From JACQHJ01 sp964624955 (GTDB lineage Bacteria > Patescibacteriota > Microgenomatia > Levybacterales > UBA12049), in contig CAZUZF010000043.1 of NCBI GenBank assembly GCA_964624955.1, forward strand, positions 1 to 5,096: a DNA stretch of 5,096 bases, given 5' to 3'. Of the stretch, positions 1-5,096 are shown in pieces. The position numbers and the translations under genes are program-made. The notes beneath the pieces are model-generated. The model saw only the letters and a list, made by a program, of their open reading frames with translations. It was not told the DNA's origin and did not search any database. Numbering within the stretch: position 1 is the stretch's first letter; each line of letters starts with the position of its first letter.

Positions 1-3000
1 TAAACGGTACTGTTTGAGCATATACAGGTTTGAAAGGATTAAACTCTTTGAAAAATGCCAATATTTTATCTAAAAGATTAAAGGCAATAACATTTACGCT
101 TACCGGTCCAAAGAGATTATTGTTATCATCAGCCTCAGGAATATATTTTGTTTGATCAATCAATACATAGAAGTGGTGTGAACCCGGCTCAGAAAATTTC
201 ATATATGTATGGGAATAAACCATGGTTTCTCCGGGACCCAGATCTATCGTTATATTGTTAAAGTCGTTATACAAAGTATCATAAGTTGGAACTTGTGGAT
301 TATCATAGAAAAATGCAATTCTAACTGAAGCTCCATATGCTCTCGTTCCTCCTTGATTTTTGATAGTTACGTTAGCAGTAAAGTTATTACCTGCTGTCGG
401 ATTTGTTGGCGTATATGTAACATTTGTTATTACCAAATCTGCTGATCCTGTTGCAGGGGGTGGAGTTGGTGTTGGAGTGATACTTACGGTCGGAGTGGGA
501 GTTGGAGTTGGAGTACTTGTTGGGATAGGTGTTGGAGCGGCAATAAAAGAACCTTCTTCTTTTGCTTTAGTTATATTTCCTACACTATCTCTTTCATAAA
601 CAAATTTAGCTAGAGTGGTTGTGGATTTAGAATGGTTAATCTCAGTTAACCTATTATCATTGTCATAGAAATATTTAGAAAGAATAGTATTGGGTAAAGT
701 TCTTGTAGCAAGAGTATTGTTTTTATTATATGTATAGTTTGTGTACTTGTAATTCCAATCAGTTACTTTTGTTAACCTGTGACTATTGTCATACGCATAT
801 GAAACGCTTTTCCCATCCGGATATATAACCTTGGTTAATTTATCGGCATTGTTATATGCATATTTAAGCGTTTTATTAAATGGATCTGTTGATTGGGTAA
901 GTCTGTCAAAATTGTCATAGATAAATGTTGACGTTCCAATTAAATCAACCATTTTTATCAGATTACCTCTGCCGTCATATTCATATGTAATAAATTTTCC
1001 ATCTGGATAGGTTATTTTTGTAAGACGGTTTAATACATCATATGTATAAACTGTTGCGTTATTATCAGCATCAATTCTTTTTGAGATGTTTCCATTTTGA
1101 TCATATTCCCATTTGGATTCTTTACCCAGTGGTGTTTTTTCTAAAGTTTTTCTGTTTAGTTTGTCGTATTGATTCGCTGTTGTGTTATTTAATCCGTTAG
1201 TTTGGGATATAAGGTTTTGATATGCGTCCAGTCCATATGAGGTTGTAGTTAAAACAGCATCTAAAACAGATGTAAGATTTCCTGATGAATTATATGAATA
1301 CTGCGTTACAGCACTATTTGGAAGAGTTTGTTTTAATAACCTATTTTCTTTATCATACTGATTTGATGTAGTACCTGCTGTTGTTTGAATTGTAAGTAAA
1401 TTACCGTTTCCATCGTATGAATAAGAAATTATTTTTCCATCAGCATCTGTTTTTTTGGTTAGTCTTCCAATTAAGTCATAATCATACTTAGCTGTATTTA
1501 ATAATGGGTCAACTTCTGTAAGCATGTTTCCTAGGCTGTTTCTAGTCCAGGTGGTTTTTTTGCTCATTGGGTCTGTGCTGGTTAACATTTCTCCAGATGT
1601 GTCATAGGTAAAATTACTCGCTCTTCCAGCTTCTGTAAACGATGAAAGATTATTGGCACTACTATATACATAACTGGTTGTTTTAGGGGTTGTTCCGTAT
1701 CTATAATCACTAATCTTAGTCACCCTATTTTTAGTGTCATAAGTATAAATTACTTTTTTAGTATCAGGGTAGGTTACTGAGGTTAAATTTGCGCGAGTAT
1801 CGTAAGTATTGGTAATTTTATTTCCTCTTTTGTCAGTTACTGTTAGAGGAGGAAATTCAATTCCATATGTATATTTAGTTAAACTGCCCAGCGGATCATT
1901 TTGTTCTAAAATTCTTCCTTTTGCGTCATAGGTTGTAATCTGGCTTCTAACAGGAGATTGATTGTCTGAAACAGTAATCTTTCTAAGTACTGGGTCATGG
2001 GTATATGTATTTGTGATATTTGCTGCATTTTTCTGGGTTGATATTTTTGCCTCATCCGTATATGAGTTTGTTAAAACTACATTATTGTTTCTATCAGTAA
2101 TGCTAACTAGTTTAAAGTTTGCATCATAAGAGTATTTTGTGACGTTTCCATTTGGGTCTGTAGCTTCCAAAAGATTTCCTTGATTGTCATATTTATAGCT
2201 TACGGATCTTCCCGACCAATCAACGATTGAAGAAATTAAATCAATTCCGCTAAAGTTTCCATAATTAACGGTTATTTGATGGCCTTTTGTATCAGAAATA
2301 CTTGTTAATTTTCCGCTGCCATCATAGTTGTAACTGACAGTATTTCCATTTTTATCCTTTATTTTGGAAAGTCTAAAGCTTGTATCAAAGATAAACTCTG
2401 TTTGATTGGTTACCCTTACTGTATACGTCCCGTCAGAGTTTCTTAAAACCACAGAGTTATATGCGCCATCGTCTGCAACATACCCAGTTGTACAGCTTGT
2501 CATAGTAAATGATTCAAAGCCACCAAACTGGGACACAAAAGCAAGTCCTTTTGGTATGTTAACACCAGAGCAATTTATGTAATGGTTGGGGTTATTGTCA
2601 TATAAAGTAGCTGGGAAAATACTCCATCCCCTTCCTACTCCATATTGTCCTCCTGAAAAAGAAGAATATGCTCTTTGGAAAGTTAAATTTAAATCCCCCG
2701 CTATTGGGAATGACATATCTAAAGCTGAAGTGTTATATGATCCCAAACTTCTAAATGCGTCTGCTGTAACTGCTACTGCTTGATACTCTTGACCATCCTT
2801 GGTAAACGACCAATTTATATCTTCTTTTGTCGTTGGAACCGCTTCAGATGATTGTTTTATTTCAGAAGATTCACCAGTCGTATCAGCTTCATATGTATTT
2901 GGGGTATTAAAATCAGCGCCACCAATTAACTGTGTTGTGCCTCCAATTATGTTTTTAGGGGGAGTCGTTCTTTTGGGAACATAAACAGGCGTTGCTACTC

Positions 3001-3922
3001 TAATTGGCTCATAGTCTCTAGCAAAGTTAAAATCTGAGGGGACATTATTATCTTTTAACCACTTTATTACGGAAACAATTTTACCTAACTGTTTTGTTTG
3101 GGCATATGCTGGGGTTTCTTGTGCAAATTGGTCGAAATACTGTGTGTGGAATTGCGCAAATTCTTCTGCGGCCTGGTTCCATTTTGGATCATTATTGGGG
3201 CTTAATGGCTCTGTTTTAACCTGCATTGTTGCAGTTTCAAAAACAAAAGCACTATTTGCATCATCTTTTTTAAGGGTAATTTCTTTTGGGGTTATCCACC
3301 ATCTTGAGCTACTGTTTGGTGATGAAGCATTTGGTTGTTTTTCGACAAACATGTCAAAGAAGGACTTATATCCGGGCACTGAAGATGTCAATACGCTTCC
3401 ATCTTCATTATACCCTTGCTGATAAGATTTCATTTTGTTATCAGCATCAAACAACACTTTTCCAAACCTGGTGTTTTCTATTCCTCCATAATATAAAACT
3501 TTGAGGTTTGGTCCCGTAGGATCAGCTGGATCTCTTTCCATGCTTACAGCAGGAATTGTATTTCTAAAAATAACTGCTTTGATTGCAACTGCTAAATCGT
3601 CTCTGTTAAATTTAGGTAAGGATGTATTTGTTTTTCCGACAAAAACAATTCTATCTAAATCCTGATCGTAATATGCCCCGGTTATATCTGACATGTCTGC
3701 CAAAAACTTTGCGGCTTGGTCTAGAGCAACCCCTCCAACGCGAGATAAATGTTTTGTTTGGACACCAGAAGAAGATGTTGAGCTTGAATTATTAGTACAT
3801 GAATTCGCATTCGCTTGTGGAATCACTTTGCGTGATAAGGGGTTTAAAAACGGAACAAAAGATGTTAAAAGCAAACAAAGAATTAAAAATATGGAAAAGA
3901 GTTTTTTAAATATTATTTTCAT
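1..3922 (-). CDS. Secreted RHS/YD-repeat protein with CARDB-like domain (partial, 3' end beyond window)
   Basis: This minus-strand frame is open for 1307 codons, from ATG at 3922 to the left edge, with no stop seen. Residues 1-39 look like a Sec signal peptide: a basic start (MKIIFKK), a hydrophobic core at about 8-27, and a likely cleavage after ANA at 37-39. Next come a conserved-looking domain (about 62-310), a linker, an RHS entry segment (about 398-480), about 27 YD repeats (about 528-1120), a Pro/Thr linker and a CARDB-like domain (1161-1279). YD repeats build a hollow beta-shell that, in known RHS and WapA-type proteins, encloses a C-terminal effector. Export here would be by Sec, since no PAAR or VgrG-like part is present. 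The ATG overlaps the stop of the upstream gene as ATGA and has only a weak purine stretch (AAAAGAAA) before it, so translation is probably coupled. The effector role is inferred, because the C-terminus is not visible. The RHS assignment itself is very secure. Confidence 0.95.
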   Translation of the reverse strand, partial: MKIIFKKLFSIFLILCLLLTSFVPFLNPLSRKVIPQANANSCTNNSSSTSSSGVQTKHLSRVGGVALDQAAKFLADMSDITGAYYDQDLDRIVFVGKTNTSLPKFNRDDLAVAIKAVIFRNTIPAVSMERDPADPTGPNLKVLYYGGIENTRFGKVLFDADNKMKSYQQGYNEDGSVLTSSVPGYKSFFDMFVEKQPNASSPNSSSRWWITPKEITLKKDDANSAFVFETATMQVKTEPLSPNNDPKWNQAAEEFAQFHTQYFDQFAQETPAYAQTKQLGKIVSVIKWLKDNNVPSDFNFARDYEPIRVATPVYVPKRTTPPKNIIGGTTQLIGGADFNTPNTYEADTTGESSEIKQSSEAVPTTKEDINWSFTKDGQEYQAVAVTADAFRSLGSYNTSALDMSFPIAGDLNLTFQRAYSSFSGGQYGVGRGWSIFPATLYDNNPNHYINCSGVNIPKGLAFVSQFGGFESFTMTSCTTGYVADDGAYNSVVLRNSDGTYTVRVTNQTEFIFDTSFRLSKIKDKNGNTVSYNYDGSGKLTSISDTKGHQITVNYGNFSGIDLISSIVDWSGRSVSYKYDNQGNLLEATDPNGNVTKYSYDANFKLVSITDRNNNVVLTNSYTDEAKISTQKNAANITNTYTHDPVLRKITVSDNQSPVRSQITTYDAKGRILEQNDPLGSLTKYTYGIEFPPLTVTDKRGNKITNTYDTRANLTSVTYPDTKKVIYTYDTKNRVTKISDYRYGTTPKTTSYVYSSANNLSSFTEAGRASNFTYDTSGEMLTSTDPMSKKTTWTRNSLGNMLTEVDPLLNTAKYDYDLIGRLTKKTDADGKIISYSYDGNGNLLTIQTTAGTTSNQYDKENRLLKQTLPNSAVTQYSYNSSGNLTSVLDAVLTTTSYGLDAYQNLISQTNGLNNTTANQYDKLNRKTLEKTPLGKESKWEYDQNGNISKRIDADNNATVYTYDVLNRLTKITYPDGKFITYEYDGRGNLIKMVDLIGTSTFIYDNFDRLTQSTDPFNKTLKYAYNNADKLTKVIYPDGKSVSYAYDNSHRLTKVTDWNYKYTNYTYNKNNTLATRTLPNTILSKYFYDNDNRLTEINHSKSTTTLAKFVYERDSVGNITKAKEEGSFIAAPTPIPTSTPTPTPTPTVSITPTPTPPPATGSADLVITNVTYTPTNPTAGNNFTANVTIKNQGGTRAYGASVRIAFFYDNPQVPTYDTLYNDFNNITIDLGPGETMVYSHTYMKFSEPGSHHFYVLIDQTKYIPEADDNNNLFGPVSVNVIAFNLLDKILAFFKEFNPFKPVYAQTVPF
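86..442 (-). other. CARDB-like beta-sandwich domain of the RHS protein
   Basis: Residues about 1161-1279 begin ADLVITNVTYTPTNPTAG, then show VTIKNQG, SVRIAFFYD, IDLGPGETMVYSH and a final EADDNNN turn before VSVNV. This order (ADLVV..., tv.N.G, L.pGes, D..n.v.E.dE.NN) is the signature of CARDB domains, which are Ig-like modules thought to mediate adhesion or binding outside the cell. About 28 further residues follow before the window edge and include a hydrophobic stretch and PVYAQ, so the protein continues past this domain. Confidence 0.8.
446..541 (-). repeat. Pro/Thr-rich linker (TP repeat)
   Basis: Residues about 1128-1160 are almost entirely Pro and Thr (PTPIPTSTPTPTPTPT, then TPTPTPPP). 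The DNA shows as short GTTGGA/GTTGGAGT repeats on the plus strand. Such linkers commonly separate folded domains in secreted proteins. Here it joins the last visible YD unit to the CARDB-like domain. Repeat-length variation between strains is likely. Confidence 0.85.
563..2341 (-). repeat. YD-repeat array, about 27 units
   Basis: This codes for about residues 528-1120. Units of roughly 20-22 residues follow the pattern xxYxYDxxGxLtxxtdpxgk, for example VSYNYDGSGKLTS, ISYSYDGNGNLLT and VYTYDVLNRLTK. I count about 27 units, some degenerate (TTWTRNSLGNMLTE, TTTSYGLDAYQNLIS). Three units share a close YPD-K linker (near 717, 971 and 1034), which suggests relatively recent internal duplication. 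The repeats are diverged at DNA level and stay in one frame throughout. In known structures such repeats spiral into a large beta-cage. Confidence 0.92.
2483..2731 (-). other. RHS entry segment (DUF6531-like) of the RHS protein
   Basis: About residues 398-480 contain the hallmark that opens many RHS shells: SALDMSFPIAGDLNLTFQRA followed by YSS, a Gly-rich turn and GRGWS. This matches the known pattern in which a 'pure form' strand and a 'RxYSS...G.GW' motif mark the start of the shell. The segment then reads VSQFGGFESF before the first YD units. It confirms that the protein is a true RHS member and not a chance Tyr/Asp-rich sequence. Confidence 0.8.
2993..3739 (-). other. N-terminal domain of the RHS protein, upstream of the YD shell
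   Basis: This codes for about residues 62-310 of the RHS protein. It starts VGGVALDQAAKFLADMSDIT and contains IVFVGK (92-97), a DDLAVAIKAV helix (108-117), KVLYYGGIENTRFGKVLFDA (141-160), VPGYKSFFD (182-190), RWWITP (207-212) and a helical end with FHTQYFDQF and VSVIKWLKDNNVPSDF. The pattern reads as a folded alpha/beta domain. From memory it resembles a domain of unknown function found in large secreted bacterial proteins (possibly DUF1598-like), but I cannot confirm that name. It sits between the signal peptide and the RHS entry segment. The domain boundaries are approximate. Confidence 0.5.
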
Positions 3923-4497
3923 TTTCTTTTAATAAACTCTACATTTGATGGAATTTTTCCTTTAAATATTTTTGCTTTTATTTCTTTTTTTGTGGATTTA
4001 ATTAGAGATTTTTTATCTGAGGTCAATATTTCTGGTTGTGTTGAAATATTTTTGTCGGAATCTGAAAAATAATTTACTCTTGCCTCAAAAGAAATTGCTA
4101 AAGACTCTCCTGCATTTACTCTTAAATAAGAAAAAGTAATAGTACTATTGTTATCAGATAGGTTAGTACTTCCCTGGACATTGTGTATAAAATTAATATA
4201 CTTTCTATAAATATTTGTTTTAAGAGTAGCAAAAGATATATCTTTATCAGTTGGGTTATTTATTGTGTAAGTAAATTTTAATGTATCTCCTCCGTCAAAC
4301 AATCCATTTTTATTTACATCTCCATCCTCTGCGAATGAAATTTGTGAATCAAGAGTTAAAGAACTAACAGAACTATTTGATTGGGGAATAATGTTTTTTA
4401 CTTTATTTATTAAATCATCAAATATAGAGGCATTTGCTGGTGAGGCAATAGTCAGAGATACTATTATCAATAAGGCAACTAAGAGTAGTTTTTTCAT
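3919..4497 (-). CDS. Small secreted protein with DUF11-like beta-sandwich and Ca-binding-type loop
   Basis: The protein has 192 residues from ATG at 4497. This start is preferred over an in-frame ATG 28 codons upstream (4581) because it opens a textbook signal peptide (MKKLLL, hydrophobic core, probable cleavage after ANA at 21-23) and follows a purine-rich ribosome-binding region. The 28-codon extension would also run through the predicted promoter. Residues 58-71 contain DGDVNKNGLFDGGD, an acidic loop of the DxNxNGxxDxGD kind, followed by DTLKFTYTINNPTDK. That arrangement resembles DUF11 and related Ig-like or surface-protein domains. The beta-rich part spans about 46-157, and the last 35 residues are lysine-rich. 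No anchor, sortase motif or catalytic motif is visible. It overlaps the RHS gene by four bases, so the two proteins are made together and the small one may be a surface or accessory partner. The family name and partner role are inference; the reading frame and export signal are well supported. Confidence 0.88.
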   Translation of the reverse strand: MKKLLLVALLIIVSLTIASPANASIFDDLINKVKNIIPQSNSSVSSLTLDSQISFAEDGDVNKNGLFDGGDTLKFTYTINNPTDKDISFATLKTNIYRKYINFIHNVQGSTNLSDNNSTITFSYLRVNAGESLAISFEARVNYFSDSDKNISTQPEILTSDKKSLIKSTKKEIKAKIFKGKIPSNVEFIKRK

Positions 4498-4501
4498 AGC
4501 G

Positions 4502-4513
4502 CCCCTTTTCTCC
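4502..4513 (-). promoter_or_regulatory. Ribosome-binding region of the 192-aa gene
   Basis: The minus strand reads GGAGAAAAGGGG here, ending four bases before ATG at 4497. It holds two purine cores, GGAG and AAGGGG. The second has the closer, more usual spacing, and the first would be 12 bases away. This region decides the start at 4497 against the in-frame ATG 84 bases upstream. Confidence 0.65.
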
Positions 4514-4529
4514 AATTGATTGCAGATTA

Positions 4530-4559
4530 TTGATAACACATTAATATTAATAATGTCAA
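4530..4559 (-). promoter_or_regulatory. Probable promoter of the secreted-protein/RHS operon
   Basis: Reading on the minus strand, a perfect -35 TTGACA (4559-4554) is followed after 18 bases by TATCAA (4535-4530), a 4-of-6 match to -10, with an extended -10 TG one base in front (TGTTATCAA). The predicted start of transcription is near 4523, which gives a leader of about 26 bases that carries the ribosome-binding region. The spacer holds a 12-bp AT palindrome, ATTAATATTAAT (4540-4551). The -10 is imperfect, so activator dependence is plausible. Confidence 0.55.
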
Positions 4560-4566
4560 TAGGTAA

Positions 4567-4582
4567 TGTGATATATATCACA
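4567..4582. promoter_or_regulatory. Perfect 16-bp palindrome TGTGATATATATCACA, candidate operator
   Basis: The sequence is its own reverse complement over all 16 bases and has the form TGTGA-N6-TCACA, which is the core consensus of CRP-type sites. It lies between the two divergent genes. It ends 7 bases upstream of the -35 of the minus-strand promoter, and its centre is about 51 bases upstream of the predicted start, which is not a standard CRP class I or II position. That a CRP/FNR-family regulator binds it is inference. It lacks a loop and T-tract, so it is not a terminator. Confidence 0.5.
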
Positions 4583-4681
4583 AAATGAGGCTATTTCACT
4601 TTCTTGGTTTTTCTAACTCATCCAGAAGATCACCTGTTAAAATCCAGTCGTGAATATCAACTATATCTAAACTTTTCCTTC

Positions 4682-4709
4682 TTGACAATGAATATTTTGA
4701 TATTATAAT
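4682..4709 (+). promoter_or_regulatory. Consensus sigma70-type promoter of the plus-strand gene
   Basis: A perfect TTGACA (4682-4687) and a perfect TATAAT (4704-4709) are separated by 16 bases. The expected transcription start is 7 bases after the -10, at 4716, exactly the G of the GTG start codon. There is no Shine-Dalgarno sequence in the few bases before GTG, so the transcript is predicted to be leaderless. Confidence 0.75.
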
Positions 4710-4715
4710 CAAGTT

Positions 4716-5096
4716 GTGAGTGAACCAAGAGAACCAAATCCCCTGCTCGCTGCCGTACACGCTGACATAGTTAGAAGACAAGAAGAAGCAGAAAGACTTA
4801 GATTGGCAAATAGATTCATGGATAGAGCCGAAGGTCTACTTCTTGCTTATGGACCTGTAAAATTTGGACCTCTATTCGGTGGTACTAACAGATATCTTGA
4901 GCCGGGTACTCATTCAACACCTGAAGTTAGCTTGCCTCCAACAGAATGGGGAACAATCTATGGAAGCATACAAGGAACTTACGAAAGAAAACTTATAACG
5001 AGGGGTCCTGACGGAAGCAAAATAGATCAAGGAGAAATGATGGGTGCTACATTACGTTTGCGTAGATTTAGTAATCTTACAAAAACTGAAGCAGTA
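4716..5096 (+). CDS. Unrecognised protein, N-terminal 127 residues (partial, 3' end beyond window), GTG start
   Basis: The frame is open from the codon after TGA at 4698-4700 to the right edge. GTG at 4716 is the first plausible start; TTG at 4803 and ATG at 4818 are later in-frame alternatives. There is no signal peptide or membrane segment. Residues about 14-45 form a charged, probably helical or coiled-coil stretch (ADIVRRQEEAERLRLANRF). Then come a Gly/Pro-rich part (GPVKFGPLFGG, 46-56), LPPTEWGTIYGSIQGTYERK (73-92) and an Arg-rich region that looks beta-stranded (LRLRRF, 113-118). I do not recognise the family. Two 60-base samples count 43% and 48% GC, higher than samples in the left unit (28-37%). 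The residue composition and protein-like mix of helix and strand segments support a real gene, as does the consensus promoter directly in front. It is divergent from the RHS unit, and nothing visible ties it functionally to that unit. Confidence 0.8.
   Translation, partial: MSEPREPNPLLAAVHADIVRRQEEAERLRLANRFMDRAEGLLLAYGPVKFGPLFGGTNRYLEPGTHSTPEVSLPPTEWGTIYGSIQGTYERKLITRGPDGSKIDQGEMMGATLRLRRFSNLTKTEAV

Noticed and set aside
2..30. PVYAQ at about residues 1299-1303 of the RHS protein read as a signal-peptidase site
   Set aside because: It resembles the end of a signal peptide but lies deep inside a long protein after a CARDB-like domain, and the stretch before it is charged and aromatic with no clean hydrophobic core.
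360..599. Plus-strand open frame of 79 codons rich in Gly and Val
   Set aside because: It is the antisense of the Pro/Thr linker and neighbouring CARDB-like sequence; the GV repeats mirror the TP codons.
2586..2984. Two plus-strand open frames of 65 and 61 codons
   Set aside because: They lie entirely antisense to the RHS gene, lack ribosome-binding sites and show no protein-like motifs.
3144..3932. Three plus-strand open frames of 72-92 codons
   Set aside because: They are antisense shadows of the N-terminal part of the RHS gene, two of them overlapping each other in different frames.
4498..4581. 28-codon N-terminal extension of the 192-aa protein from ATG at 4581
   Set aside because: It would bury the signal peptide inside the protein, and it overlaps the predicted promoter and the palindrome.
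4586..4654. Plus-strand 22-codon open frame beginning ATGAGGCTA
   Set aside because: It is very short, has no ribosome-binding site or regulatory structure around it, and runs antisense to the possible remnant.
4596..4781. Minus-strand 61-codon open frame taken as an intact gene
   Set aside because: Its first third is antisense to the start of the plus-strand gene and its middle covers that gene's consensus promoter; no ribosome-binding site stands before its ATG. Only the tail is kept as a possible remnant.

Overview
This window carries two divergent transcription units in an AT-rich bacterial genome. The left unit, on the minus strand, fills about 88% of the window. It holds a small secreted protein (192 aa) followed by a giant secreted RHS/YD-repeat protein. 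The RHS protein has at least 1307 residues and runs off the left edge with no stop codon. The right unit, on the plus strand, is the first 127 codons of a cytoplasmic-looking protein of unrecognised family that runs off the right edge.

The organism cannot be named from the sequence. TGA acts as a stop codon, both visible proteins of the left unit carry Sec-type signal peptides, and hand-counted 60-base samples of that unit give about 28-37% GC. A Sec-exported RHS protein with a Pro/Thr linker and a CARDB domain, together with an apparently leaderless divergent gene, would suit a low-GC candidate-phylum (Patescibacteria-like) bacterium. That is a low-confidence inference.

Layout from right to left along the minus strand: a perfect 16-bp TGTGA-N6-TCACA palindrome (4567-4582), a probable promoter (4530-4559), a purine-rich ribosome-binding region, then the 192-aa protein (3919-4497). 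The 192-aa protein overlaps the RHS gene by ATGA, so the two are almost certainly co-transcribed and translationally coupled. The RHS protein reads, in order: signal peptide, a conserved-looking N-terminal domain (about residues 62-310), an RHS entry segment (about 398-480), some 27 YD repeats (about 528-1120), a Pro/Thr linker (1128-1160), and a CARDB-like beta-sandwich (1161-1279), then the window edge. Any toxin tip and immunity gene would lie outside the window to the left.

The divergent plus-strand gene has a consensus promoter, TTGACA-N16-TATAAT. Its predicted transcription start coincides with a GTG start codon, so its mRNA appears to be leaderless.
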